Notes: generated by a model from the letters alone, not told the origin. Counted from the stretch's first letter, positions 10,364 to 21,909 are shown. The stretch: DNA of 64,000 nucleotides from Sphingorhabdus sp. EL138 (GCF_945882965.1 NZ_CAMCWY010000010.1:23966-87965); one strand, 5' to 3'. Numbers and translations are program-made.

Positions 10364-11024
10364 ACGCCCTTATTTGCTCGGCAGCTTGATTGCCGGCATC
10401 AGCTTTCCTGCGACGTGGCTATTCCTGCCGATTGAAGGCGGGTTATACGCCATGGTCTGGAAAATGGCGGCGGTCGGGCTGCTGGTGCCATTTGCGTTGC
10501 GTCGTCATCATCAGGGCGAATTTATCCTGCTGGCGATAATGCTCGCATTTTATGCGCTGGGGGACGGGCTAATCGAACTTAGCATGGTCGCCGGGGCCTT
10601 GGCCTTTGCCGCCGGACATTTGGTGGCGATGCTCATCTATTTTCGTCACCGCCGCATTGGCGCGGCATTCAGCCAAAAGTTGCTAGCCGCCACTTTATTG
10701 TTGGCCACGCCTGTCATTGCGTTTTCCCTTCCGCCTACCCAAGATGAGGGAATTCAGGTGGCGGCCTATAGCATCATCCTCGCGGCCATGGCGGCTATGG
10801 CATGGAGCAGCAATTTCCCGCGTTACCGCGTCGGTTTTGGTGCGATATTGTTTGTGGTGTCCGACCTGCTGATTTTTGCAGAGCTTGGTCCATTAGCAGG
10901 TTCGACGATGACAGGAATTGTCATCTGGTATATTTATTATTTCGGTGTGTTAATGATAACAGTCGGTGTTGCCCAGACATTGGTCAAGCGCGGGCATTTT
11001 GCCGATGGAGAAGAGCGCGACTGA
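10329..11024 (+). CDS. YhhN/TMEM86-family membrane protein (putative lysoplasmalogenase)
   Basis: About 231 residues with roughly seven or eight hydrophobic helices and the family's conserved Asp-containing segments ('FYALGDGLIELS', 'FVVSDLLIFAE'). Eukaryotic TMEM86 members hydrolyse the vinyl ether of lysoplasmalogens. The bacterial function is not settled. Starts at 10305 (TTG), 10329 (ATG) and 10341 (ATG) are possible. The ATG at 10329 overlaps nnrD by 35 bases, so the genes are likely co-transcribed. It is followed by an inverted-repeat element that lies between this gene and convergent gyrA. Confidence 0.8.
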   Translation: MHRNMAQDLAHKRPYLLGSLIAGISFPATWLFLPIEGGLYAMVWKMAAVGLLVPFALRRHHQGEFILLAIMLAFYALGDGLIELSMVAGALAFAAGHLVAMLIYFRHRRIGAAFSQKLLAATLLLATPVIAFSLPPTQDEGIQVAAYSIILAAMAAMAWSSNFPRYRVGFGAILFVVSDLLIFAELGPLAGSTMTGIVIWYIYYFGVLMITVGVAQTLVKRGHFADGEERD

Positions 11025-11083
11025 ATTGGCAACGATTAAGAAGGCCAATAAGGGAAGAGGTTACCCTTCGGCTCCGCATTTCC

Positions 11084-11195
11084 GTCACCCTGAACTTGTT
11101 TCAGGGTCTATCGTGCCGCAAAGACCTTCGTTTAATGCTGGCGAATGGACCCTGAAACAAGTTCAGGGTGACGCAGGCTTGTTTCAGGGTGACAC
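11084..11195. repeat. REP-like inverted repeat, sphingomonad type
   Basis: A perfect 25-base inverted repeat: left arm 11084-11108, right arm 11148-11172, with a 39-base spacer. A third partial copy of the right-arm sequence occurs at 11178-11195 (core CTTGTTTCAGGGTGAC). The core 'CCTGAACTTGTTTCAGG' is a repeat I recall as scattered between genes in many sphingomonad chromosomes. It lies between the convergent yhhN-like gene and gyrA, where it could act as a bidirectional transcription or RNA-decay barrier. No other copy was noticed in this window. Confidence 0.85.
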
Positions 11196-11225
11196 AGCAT
11201 TTGTTTAAAGTAACAGTGGCTTGGG

Positions 11226-13940
<2,715 letters not shown>

Positions 13941-14067
13941 GCCGCGATAATCCTTATATTTTTATAATCGATGAACCTTAGACCCAACGCGCCGAAATGG
14001 CCACATGCGACGGCCCCAATTGCGCTGTTTTAAGCAGTTTATCCACAGATTCACACCTTGGCGGCGG

Positions 14068-14763
14068 TTAGGGCGCGACCAAGCTTCCGTCATAGGCAAA
14101 AATTTGCCCGCTTTGTTCTGGTTTCAGTCCATGGAGCGTATGAAGCATGTCTCCGGCGGCGCGGGCCGGGGTGAAGCGTTCATGGGCAGGATTTCCCTTG
14201 AACGGAGCGCTGAGCGCCGTCTCGACGGTACCGGGATGAAGGCCGACGACAACGGACTGCGGATTTTTGCGCTGCCATTCGATAGCGATATTGCGGATAA
14301 ACATATTGAGAGCTGATTTTGACGCGCGGTAGCTGTGCCATCCACCCAAGCGATTGTCAGAGATGCTACCCACCCGCGCGGACAAGGCCGCAAAGCAGAT
14401 CGGGCCTTGCTTGGCCATGATAGGCAGGAAATGTTTGGCGACGAGCGCAGGACCGACCGCGTTTATACGGTAGTTTTCCATCATCCAGTCCGGATCAAGC
14501 TCGCGAAGGCTCTTCTCCGGGCCTTTCTGGGCCGAATGCAGAAGTCCGGTCGCAAGAATGACTAAGCTTATGGGAGGATGTGTAGCCGTCAGAGAAGCGG
14601 CGGCGGCCGCAATGCTGGCCTCGTCCACTATATCGAGGGGTGGTGCGCTCTCACGGTGAAACTGGATGACTTGGGCATAATTTGGATCTTTTTCCAAAAG
14701 CTCTGCCAGCGCGGCACCAATGCCACCACGCGCACCAATGATGACTGCACTGCTTTCACCCAC
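14068..14763 (-). CDS. Short-chain dehydrogenase/reductase, CsgA/C-factor-like
   Basis: A 231-residue Rossmann-fold oxidoreductase. The cofactor-binding motif is 'IIGARGGIGAALAELL'. The catalytic set includes Ser in 'AALSARVGSISDN' and the YxxxK motif in 'YRASKSALNMF', followed by the 'GLHPGTVETALSAPF' segment typical of the C-factor/CsgA-like subgroup. Substrate unknown. The start is GTG at 14763. Upstream (14764-14891) is a divergent promoter region shared with the secreted TPR-like protein. gyrA lies 127 bases downstream on the same strand, but the start of gyrA faces the SDR end, so co-transcription SDR to gyrA is possible. Confidence 0.85.
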   Translation of the reverse strand: MGESSAVIIGARGGIGAALAELLEKDPNYAQVIQFHRESAPPLDIVDEASIAAAAASLTATHPPISLVILATGLLHSAQKGPEKSLRELDPDWMMENYRINAVGPALVAKHFLPIMAKQGPICFAALSARVGSISDNRLGGWHSYRASKSALNMFIRNIAIEWQRKNPQSVVVGLHPGTVETALSAPFKGNPAHERFTPARAAGDMLHTLHGLKPEQSGQIFAYDGSLVAP

Positions 14764-14891
14764 TTGTTTTTTGCTCCGGTTTGTTCAACGGGAATTCATG
14801 CGATGGCGCTATGGCAATTGCACAGACGATAGCAAGGTCCTATAAACCAAGCTTGAGAAGGCCCAAGGCTTAATAATTTGCGGAGAGTTAC

Positions 14892-16220
14892 ATGAAACTG
14901 GTTTCAAAATTTGCCCTCGCTTTATCGTTGGTAGCGGTATCAGCTGCACCTGCGGCATTTGCGCAGTCCAATGAAAAGCCCAAGAAGGAAAAAAAGGGTA
15001 AGGAAGCGGCCGCAGCGCCAAAGAAAAATTACTCCAAAACTTTCATCGCCGCTTATGTCCCCGTGGCGGATTTGTTAAACAAAACCAAGGACGCCGCAGC
15101 CGCCAAGACAGAATTTTCAAAGGTTGTTGCTGCCATTGGCAATGATGATGACCGATACGAAGCGGGCATATTGGCCATTAACATCGGCGCGGTGTTGAAG
15201 GATCTGGCGTTTCAGGAGCAGGGCATCGATTTGTTGATTGCATCTGCGTCAACCCCTGCCGATTTGAAGCGGGAATACACATTCCGTAAGGGTGCCATTG
15301 CATATGATGGCAAGAAATTTGCGGATGCCGAGAAAAATATGCTCGACGCCTATAATTTGGGGCACCGCGACAACAATATCGAATTGTTGATTTCCAACGC
15401 GATGTCGCAACAAAACAAAGATGCTGAGGCAATTACATGGATTGGTAAGGCGATTGACGCTAGCAAGGCAGCGGGCCCTGTAAACAAGACCTATCTTGTG
15501 CGTGCTGCCATCCTGTCTGCCAAGGCGAAGAATTATGCAGGTGCAGCCAATTTCTACAAGGATTTGATCATAGCCGAAAACAACCCGGATTATTGGCATG
15601 ATGCGCTTGCGTTTTTTGACCGCTCGCGGGACTTCAATCCGGAAGAAACACTCGACATCATGCGCTTGATGCGCGCCACCGATGGTATTCGCTTTCAACA
15701 GGAATATGCCGGATATCTCGACAGCCTCAGCTATATCGGTGTGCGTTACCCGGCAGAAGCGGTTTCCTTGCTGGACGAAGGCTTCGCCAAGGGTTTGATC
15801 TCACGTAACAATGTGACTTTCAGCGAGCGGTATAACGAAGCAAAGGCGCGTCTGGCGGAAGACACGCGCACACTGGCTGGCACAATCGCGCCCGCCAAGG
15901 CAAGTCCAAGGGGTATGTTGGCATCACTTACCGGCGACTCTTTCTTCTCGCACAAGGATTATAAGACCGCGAAGGAACTGTATGAATCGGCGTTGAGCAA
16001 GGCACCCGTATTGGACAAGGACGGCGGCGACCAGACCGACCGCACGCGCTTCCGCCTTGCGATGTCCAAGACGATGCTTGGCGATTATGTGGGTGCGAAG
16101 GCTGACTTTGATATGGTCATGGGTGCAAACCGCAAGGCAATCGCCGAATATTGGGTGGCGTTCATTAACCACCGGGTAAATGCCGCGGCAACGCCGGTTG
16201 CGGCAGCGCCGGCCACCTGA
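14892..16220 (+). CDS. Secreted TPR-like repeat protein, unknown function
   Basis: A 442-residue protein with a clear Sec signal peptide ('KFALALSLVAVSAAPAAFA', cleavage near residue 24), then a Lys/Glu/Ala-rich stretch (27-45) and a helical body rich in Ala and aromatic residues. TPR-like helix pairs are visible, for example 'GKKFADAEKNMLDAYNLGHR', 'AKNYAGAANFYKDLIIAE' and 'HKDYKTAKELYESALSKAP'. It is probably periplasmic and involved in protein-protein contacts. I recognise it as a conserved sphingomonad hypothetical, not a named family. GAG-rich ribosome site at 14881-14886. A rho-independent terminator follows at 16239-16270. Confidence 0.75.
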   Translation: MKLVSKFALALSLVAVSAAPAAFAQSNEKPKKEKKGKEAAAAPKKNYSKTFIAAYVPVADLLNKTKDAAAAKTEFSKVVAAIGNDDDRYEAGILAINIGAVLKDLAFQEQGIDLLIASASTPADLKREYTFRKGAIAYDGKKFADAEKNMLDAYNLGHRDNNIELLISNAMSQQNKDAEAITWIGKAIDASKAAGPVNKTYLVRAAILSAKAKNYAGAANFYKDLIIAENNPDYWHDALAFFDRSRDFNPEETLDIMRLMRATDGIRFQQEYAGYLDSLSYIGVRYPAEAVSLLDEGFAKGLISRNNVTFSERYNEAKARLAEDTRTLAGTIAPAKASPRGMLASLTGDSFFSHKDYKTAKELYESALSKAPVLDKDGGDQTDRTRFRLAMSKTMLGDYVGAKADFDMVMGANRKAIAEYWVAFINHRVNAAATPVAAAPAT

Positions 16221-16238
16221 AATTTGGTCAGATAAAGT

Positions 16239-16270
16239 AAAAAGGGGTCTGCGCAATCGGGCCCTTTTTT
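16239..16270. terminator. Bidirectional intrinsic terminator
   Basis: An eight-base stem pairs AAAAAGGG (16239-16246) with CCCTTTTT (16262-16269), continuing into a T run. It lies between the convergent TPR-like gene (ends 16220) and the Lrp regulator (ends 16269). The A/T symmetry would serve both strands. Confidence 0.7.
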
Positions 16271-16745
16271 ATACTTGGTGAATAGGGACGCCGGGCTCGT
16301 CTTTGGCCGTGCGGATCGTCAGCGATGTTTTGACGCTGCTCACATTGGGCGCGGACGTTAGGTTCGAGGTCAGAAATTCCTGAAAGGACTGAAGATCGCG
16401 TGCCACGATCTTCAAAATAAAATCAATTTCTCCATTGAGCATGTGGCACTCACGCACATCCGGCAGTGCGCGGACATGGCGTTCAAACGCCTTTAGGTCA
16501 TCCTCAGCCTGGCTTTTCAGGCTGACCATAGCGAAAACGGTAATGGTGTAGCCCAACGCGCTTGCGTCCACATCGGCATGATAGGATTTGATCGTACCCG
16601 ATTGCTCGAGCGCACGCATACGGCGTAAACAGGGGGGCGCGGTCAGACCGACCTTGGTTGCGAGTTCAACATTGGTTATGCGACCGTCAGCCTGCAATTC
16701 GGCCAAAAGCTTCATATCTATCGCGTCAAGGTTCGTATTGGCCAT
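16269..16745 (-). CDS. Lrp/AsnC-family transcriptional regulator
   Basis: A 158-residue regulator. The N-terminal winged helix-turn-helix is typical ('LDAIDMKLLAELQADGRITN', 'ELATKVGLTAPPCLRRMRAL'). The C-terminal ligand-binding RAM domain has the pattern '...VRALPDVRECHMLNGEIDFI' and 'DLQSFQEFLTSNLTSAPNV'. Such proteins sense amino acids and act as dimers to octamers. I take the ATG at 16745 giving MANTNLDAIDMKLL. The longer open frame to 16832 adds residues not seen in the family. The usual target would be a neighbouring or own promoter, but no amino-acid gene is adjacent, so the target is unknown. Confidence 0.92.
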   Translation of the reverse strand: MANTNLDAIDMKLLAELQADGRITNVELATKVGLTAPPCLRRMRALEQSGTIKSYHADVDASALGYTITVFAMVSLKSQAEDDLKAFERHVRALPDVRECHMLNGEIDFILKIVARDLQSFQEFLTSNLTSAPNVSSVKTSLTIRTAKDEPGVPIHQV

Positions 16746-17009
16746 GATATGGTAATTTCCATTTCTATTCTGTCCATTGCTTATAATATAATTATACGGC
16801 ATTGCAATTGTCGCATAGTGAGCCGGCTCCAAATTGATGCTTTTGCGCTACCGATATCGCGCTTATTGCTTGCGCATTGGAGGTGCAGGACCGCTGAGAA
16901 CGAACGAAAACAAGATTGCCAACCAAATTGCGTCTTGTATGTAAGATAAAGACTTGCGCATTCTCCCTAAGTTCGGCTATCGGCGCGCAGGTAGTTGGCG
17001 AGCCGGTCA

Positions 17010-17086
17010 GGGCCTGTAGCTCAGTTGGTTAGAGCTGGCCGCTCATAACGGCTAGGTCGGGGGTTCGAGTCCCTCCGGGCCCACCA
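17010..17086 (+). tRNA. tRNA with CAT anticodon (elongator Met or Ile2)
   Basis: A 77-base cloverleaf with encoded CCA. The acceptor stem pairs GGGCCTG with CGGGCCC (one T-G wobble). The D-arm is TAGCTCAGTTGGTTAGAGC, the anticodon loop is CTCATAA, and the T-arm has GGTTCGAGTCC. The G1-C72 pair argues against an initiator tRNA. Whether it is elongator Met or the lysidine-modified Ile2 cannot be settled by eye. Confidence 0.95.
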
Positions 17087-17151
17087 GCGTCGCATTGCGA
17101 AGTTGGCAGGCAGCCAGCCGCGCGGACATCGTTATACCAGTGATCCCATGT

Positions 17152-17542
<391 letters not shown>

Positions 17543-18601
17543 CTATGCGGCTAATGCGGCAGAATTACCTGCTTTTGTAACGCCGTTCACAAATTGGTCC
17601 GTGCATTTGTCCCAGCAAAATTGGGCTCCGTAGTTTGCGGCGTCGGTACGACTGAGCGAAAGCGCCCCATTGATTGCTTCGGCTAGATCGGGCTTGAGGC
17701 AACCAGCCGCGCGGTCTAACGTGCCATACGGCCCGCGACCCTCGCTACCGATAATGTCCAATGGACCTTGAACGGGATAGCCGGCCACCGGAACGCCCGT
17801 TGCCAGCGCCTCAAGCATGACAAGTCCAAATGTATCGGTCTTGCTTGGAAATACGAACACATCGGCAGAGGCGTAAATACTGGCAAGCTCAGCGCCATGA
17901 CGCGTCCCAAGAAAGACGGCGTCAGGATATCGCGCTTGAAGATGCGCGCGGGCAGGGCCGTCGCCGACGATGACCTTCGTTCCCGGGACATCGGCGTCAA
18001 GAAACGCTTCCAAATTCTTTTCTACGGCCACGCGTCCGACTGACAACATGATCGGCTTTGTAAGATGCTGTAAGATTGGATGGCTGGGCTGATCGGGATG
18101 GAACACGGCATGATCAATTCCACGCGACCACAGCTGTGTAGGCTTTATGCCGCGGCCTTCCAACTCAGCCCGCAGGCTTTCTGTCGCCGTCAGAACCGCG
18201 CGCGACCCCTTGTGGAATATGCGCATAATGGGCCAGATGAAGTCCGGCGAAAGCCGCGTGCGTGCGGCAACATATTCGGGAAACCGGGTATGAAAAGCCG
18301 TGGTAAATGGGACATCGTGCTTCATGCACCATGCGCGCGCGCTCCAGCCGATGGGGCCTTCGGTTGAGATATGGACGATGTCTGGCCGGAATGTACCGAG
18401 CGCCTTGCGCACACCGAAACGCGGCGCAAGTGCCAATCGGATTTCTGGATAGCCGGGGCAAGGAATGGTCATGAATCTGTCTGGTGCAACAACTTCAACT
18501 GCATGTCCGCGGGCTTTCAGGCGGCTTATCGTTTCGGTTAACGTGCGGACAACGCCGTTGACTTGTGGTGCCCAAGCGTCCGTTGCGATGGCGAGCCTCA
18601 T
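17543..18601 (-). CDS. Glycosyltransferase family 4 (GT-B) protein
   Basis: A 352-residue GT-B enzyme. The N-terminal acceptor domain begins 'LAIATDAWAPQVNGVVRTL' with 'DIVHISTEGPIGWSARAW' and 'TAFHTRFPEY'. The C-terminal nucleotide-sugar domain has 'MLSVGRVAVEKNLEAFLD', 'IVGDGPARAHLQ' and the EX7E-type 'FPSKTDTFGLVMLEALATG'. Relatives transfer mannose, glucose or glucuronate to lipid acceptors. It overlaps the preceding LpxH-like phosphoesterase gene by four bases (ATGA), so the two are translationally coupled. A joint role in envelope glycolipid metabolism is likely. The sugar and acceptor are unknown. Confidence 0.9.
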   Translation of the reverse strand: MRLAIATDAWAPQVNGVVRTLTETISRLKARGHAVEVVAPDRFMTIPCPGYPEIRLALAPRFGVRKALGTFRPDIVHISTEGPIGWSARAWCMKHDVPFTTAFHTRFPEYVAARTRLSPDFIWPIMRIFHKGSRAVLTATESLRAELEGRGIKPTQLWSRGIDHAVFHPDQPSHPILQHLTKPIMLSVGRVAVEKNLEAFLDADVPGTKVIVGDGPARAHLQARYPDAVFLGTRHGAELASIYASADVFVFPSKTDTFGLVMLEALATGVPVAGYPVQGPLDIIGSEGRGPYGTLDRAAGCLKPDLAEAINGALSLSRTDAANYGAQFCWDKCTDQFVNGVTKAGNSAALAA

Positions 18602-19491
18602 GCTTCGACAGCCACTTTCTTCGTTGTGCGGTCGCGTACATGGGCTGCCCAGTCAATGATGGACATGCTGCCATCCTTGGCTTCCGCCAACGCGGTGCAG
18701 CTTTCAACCCAATCACCGTCATTATAGTAAGTGATGGATCCAAATTGGCGAATTTCGGCGCAATGGATATGACCGCAAACTACACCCTCGACGCCGCGCT
18801 GCAACGCTTCGCGCGCAACAACTTCTTCATATTGCCCAATAAATTGGACCGCATTTTTAACACGCTTTTTTAGGTAAGATGATAGCGACCAATAAGGCAT
18901 GTTCAATCTGCGCCGGACGGCATTGAGGACGATATTGGCTCGCAACAGCAATGTATAAGCTTGATCACCCAAAAAAGCGAGCCAGCGCGCATACAGAACA
19001 ATGCCATCAAAAGCATCGCCATGCGTGACAAGCAGTTTGCGCCCGTCAGCTGTGGTGTGAATCGCCTCCAACTGGACTTCTACGCCGCCAAAGCTGAGGC
19101 CAGTATAGTCACGGAACATCTCGTCATGGTTGCCGGGAATGTAAATAACGCGGGTGCCCCGATGCGCCATTTTCAATACACGGCGAATGACTTCATTATG
19201 TTGGTCCGGCCAGTACCAGCCTTTACGCAGTCGCCAACCATCAACAATATCGCCAACCAGATACAGCGTCTCGCACTCAATGGAATGCAGAAAATCGCAC
19301 AACAAATCAGCCTGACAACCTGCAGTGCCAAGATGGATGTCCGATATCCACACCGTGCGCAGTTTCATCTTTGGCTGGAAGCTCCGCGGCTCGGGCTTAT
19401 CAAACCAGACCGGCAGCTTTGGTTTGTTATTATCCTGCTCAAGGCGTGGCGCGTCAATTGCGTCCGTTTCACTAAATACTGTATGTGTCAT
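18598..19491 (-). CDS. LpxH-like UDP-2,3-diacylglucosamine diphosphatase family phosphoesterase
   Basis: A 297-residue calcineurin-like metallophosphoesterase. All metal-site motifs are visible: 'WISDIHLGT', 'LVGDIVDGWRL', 'IPGNHDEM', 'VTHGDAFDG' and 'GVVCGHIHCAEIR'. This set matches the UDP-2,3-diacylglucosamine diphosphatase (LpxH-type) branch. The protein is longer than classic LpxH (about 240 residues) because of an N-terminal extension of some 45 residues. Whether it is the lipid A enzyme or acts on another lipid-linked pyrophosphate is open, since sphingomonads are known for glycosphingolipid-dominated envelopes. It is the first gene of a two-gene operon with the glycosyltransferase. 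Confidence 0.85.
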   Translation of the reverse strand: MTHTVFSETDAIDAPRLEQDNNKPKLPVWFDKPEPRSFQPKMKLRTVWISDIHLGTAGCQADLLCDFLHSIECETLYLVGDIVDGWRLRKGWYWPDQHNEVIRRVLKMAHRGTRVIYIPGNHDEMFRDYTGLSFGGVEVQLEAIHTTADGRKLLVTHGDAFDGIVLYARWLAFLGDQAYTLLLRANIVLNAVRRRLNMPYWSLSSYLKKRVKNAVQFIGQYEEVVAREALQRGVEGVVCGHIHCAEIRQFGSITYYNDGDWVESCTALAEAKDGSMSIIDWAAHVRDRTTKKVAVEA

Positions 19492-19605
19492 CTGCTTTTA
19501 CCCCCACCAGATGCGTTTAGAACCTGTTTGGCGTAGATGGCTGATGGGTCAGGCGCATTTCAGAACGATGACAGTTTTCTTGCGATCGATCTTATGCAGG
19601 CGCGG

Positions 19606-20940
19606 TTATTTGATGGCGGGAACCTCTGCATCCGGCAGCGTCAATCTCATGGCTTTGGCAAGTGTGGGGGCAATTGCGCGCATGTCGATTTCGTCCAAAT
19701 TGCGGCCTTTTTGAACGCTTGCGCCCATAATCATGAAGCTGGAGCGCATGAACGGCATGTCGGGAAAATAACCATGCATGCCTTTACTGCCCGACGGGCT
19801 CACCAAAGGCGCGGCCGCGCCTTTGAAATTGCCAGCATAGGCATTCGGGGCAAAGCCAACGTAAAAGCTTGCCTGCGGATTCGCTCCGTACCCGGCGATC
19901 TCCGATGTAGTGGCGATCTGGGCGATGCCATTTTTAGGGTCGGCTTTTAACTGCTCCAATAGTTCTGAGACGCGCGCGCGTAACGCGGGATTGGATGGCC
20001 GCTTCAAAACGATTGCTGACGATCCGCCCGAATTCCACGGACTGGCTTCCCAGTCCTTGATTTTGCCGTTGGCGTCGAGGACAATCAAGCCAGCGTCAAT
20101 GAATGCCCGATAGAGATTGACTTCGGTATCGACCTTTGAAAAGCCATGGTCGGAAACAACGGCGATGAAGCTGTCAGGCCGGGCTACCAATTGTGCTGCG
20201 ATGATCTTGCCCACCACCGCGTCAATCCGTTTAAGAACCGCATGCGCAGCCGCCGTATCGGGACCTTGTTCATGTTGTTCATGGTCAAGCGCCGTCAGAT
20301 AGATCGTCGTGAAATACGGTTTCTCACGCGCAATGAGCGCCGTTGCGAACCGGCCACGGTTTTCATCACCTTCTATGTTTTCGTCAATGCCGGGGGCATA
20401 TTCGCCCAATTGGCTTTCCAGGGATTTAATCAAACTTGGCGTGGCAAGCGCCTTCACAAGCTTGACGTCATCTGAATGGCCCGTGCGCCAGATTTGCGGG
20501 ATATTCCATTTTATTGCGTTGGTGTTGACACTGACGGGCCAATGCACGTTGGCGGTGGTCAATCCTGCCTTCGCGGCGACATCCCACAAGGTCGGGACCT
20601 TAAAATCGCTGGCATAACAATACCAACCGCCCTGGTTGATTTGCAGAGGGTCGAAGCTGTTGTTGCTGACAATGCCATGCCGCGATGCGCTGACACCTGT
20701 GATCAGCGTCGCGTGGCTTGGGTAAGTTACCGTTGGCAGGATGCCGCGTACGCCTTGGGCATAGCTGCCTTGCGTGATGAAGCGTTTAAGGTTCGGGATG
20801 TATATCCCGCGTTCTTCCGCCTGTATAACGTCATCGGGTTGTAGCCCGTGGATGGAAATCAGCAGCACCGGCTCTGCCAAAGCCGCCGACGGTAGCGCAG
20901 CCACAAGAAGCGCGCTGCCGATTAATAGATTAAACTTCAT
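19606..20940 (-). CDS. Secreted type I phosphodiesterase/nucleotide pyrophosphatase (alkaline phosphatase superfamily)
   Basis: A 444-residue protein with a Sec signal peptide ('LLIGSALLVAALPSAALA'). It belongs to the alkaline phosphatase superfamily, NPP branch: nucleophile Thr in 'LPTVTYPSHATLITG', metal ligands in 'TALDHEQHEQGPD', 'AVVSDHGFS' and 'KGMHGYFPDMPF'. Such periplasmic enzymes release phosphate from phosphodiesters or nucleotides. Oddly, the first metal-ligand Asp of the family ('ISIDG') is His here ('ISIHGL', codon CAC). The gene overlaps the end of a TonB-dependent receptor fragment by four bases (ATGA), so the original operon was receptor then phosphodiesterase. The context suggests phosphate scavenging. 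Confidence 0.88.
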   Translation of the reverse strand: MKFNLLIGSALLVAALPSAALAEPVLLISIHGLQPDDVIQAEERGIYIPNLKRFITQGSYAQGVRGILPTVTYPSHATLITGVSASRHGIVSNNSFDPLQINQGGWYCYASDFKVPTLWDVAAKAGLTTANVHWPVSVNTNAIKWNIPQIWRTGHSDDVKLVKALATPSLIKSLESQLGEYAPGIDENIEGDENRGRFATALIAREKPYFTTIYLTALDHEQHEQGPDTAAAHAVLKRIDAVVGKIIAAQLVARPDSFIAVVSDHGFSKVDTEVNLYRAFIDAGLIVLDANGKIKDWEASPWNSGGSSAIVLKRPSNPALRARVSELLEQLKADPKNGIAQIATTSEIAGYGANPQASFYVGFAPNAYAGNFKGAAAPLVSPSGSKGMHGYFPDMPFMRSSFMIMGASVQKGRNLDEIDMRAIAPTLAKAMRLTLPDAEVPAIK

Positions 20941-21333
20941 GAGAAACCAGCCTTTAACGTTATGAAGAATTGCTGCGGTGCACCCGCCAGCAATGTTTGG
21001 TTGTCAGGGGCAACTTCGCCGCGCGCCGCTGCTATTGCTTTGGCATAATCGGGGAAATAATTTGCATTGTCGTAACCAAGGCGCTTAATCATCTCAAGCA
21101 AGATATCCTGATAATTTTGCTGCGCGCGTTCAGTATATAGAAAATAAGCAGGGAATTGTCCTTGCGAAGGTGGATTTATTAGGTTCTGACCCTAGGTGCG
21201 TTGTGCATTCGTCACCGTCGCCCCTCCACTTCTCGACGTAATGATCGACGCCGGAGACATAATCGCAGGTGTCGCCAGCTTCGCCAAAATTGACGCGGCC
21301 AAAGGCCCGCATCATTTGACCTTTCCCAAGCGT
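20937..21333 (-). pseudogene. TonB-dependent receptor, C-terminal remnant with frameshift
   Basis: Only about the last 130 residues of a TonB-dependent receptor remain. The upper frame reads 'GKGQMMRAFGRVNFGEAGDT' and 'CDYVSGVDHYVEKWRGDGDE', opening just after a TAG at 21334-21336. Near 21180-21190 the frame shifts and continues 'GQNLINPPSQGQFPAYFLYT', 'ERAQQNYQDILLEMIKRLGY' and finally 'LLAGAPQQFFITLKAGFS', the typical receptor C-terminus ending in an aromatic residue. No plug domain or TonB box is present upstream. The stop overlaps the start of the phosphodiesterase gene (ATGA), which reveals the ancestral operon. Translation of the phosphodiesterase may now depend on a new start context. 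Confidence 0.75.
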
Positions 21334-21452
21334 CTACCAGCGAGGTGCATGGAGTAAAAGGCCTATGAAAACAGTTATTGTACTGTTTTCGTATTATAGT
21401 TTCGATAAGTCTATGTTGTTCTAGCAGCGTATTTTTCGACAATCCTCCTATC

Positions 21453-21481
21453 ATTACACATTTTTGACATTTATGTTGCAG
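21453..21481 (-). promoter_or_regulatory. Possible degenerate PhoB box facing the phosphodiesterase operon
   Basis: Read on the minus strand, three heptamers with four-base spacers appear: CTGCAAC-ATAA-ATGTCAA-AAAT-GTGTAAT. The 7-4-7 spacing matches the Pho box (CTGTCAT direct repeats every 11 bases), but each heptamer has two or more mismatches. A separate CTGTCAT occurs at 21484-21490 on the plus strand. Weak evidence. Confidence 0.3.
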
Positions 21482-21528
21482 TACTGTCATTAAAGTGCAA
21501 CACTGACCGCAGAAAAAGGAGAAACGCT

Positions 21529-21909
21529 ATGAAAATGATGTTTTTGGGCACATTAATAGCTGGAACTTTGTCTGTCGCAGCACTGGCTAAGCCGTATGCA
21601 GTTGGCGAAATGTCCTAGCCAAAGAGCTCCGTTGAATATGAGGCTCTTATGAGCGGCGATAATGCGCGCGCGGTGTCCCAAATCTTGGCGAGTGTCGAGC
21701 TCAGCAAGAACGATCTTCCAAAACTGCCTAATCTTGGACGCGCCTATGCACGAATGGGGCAGACCGAAAAAGCGGCTGCGTATTTTAAGGCAGCAATGCA
21801 GTCCCGTGAAAGCGTGGATTTGGTTTTAGCCGATGGCCGCGTGATGAACTCTAAGGTTGCAGCACGCGAAGCGATGGCTAGTCTGCAAACGCGCGTGGCT
21901 TCGCATTAA
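21529..21909 (+). pseudogene. Small secreted TPR-like protein interrupted by an amber codon
   Basis: An ATG at 21529 with a strong AAAAAGGAGA site starts a signal peptide ('FLGTLIAGTLSVAALAKPYA') and 'VGEMS', then TAG at 21616-21618. The same frame continues without another stop for 97 codons ('PKSSVEYEALMSGDNARAVS', 'LPKLPNLGRAYARMGQTEKA', 'AAYFKAAMQSRESVDLVLAD') to TAA at 21909. The second part contains one clear TPR-like helix pair. Full length would be 126 residues. The ribosome site and the downstream terminator are intact, so the nonsense change looks recent, or the codon is read through, or it is a sequencing error. Confidence 0.75.
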
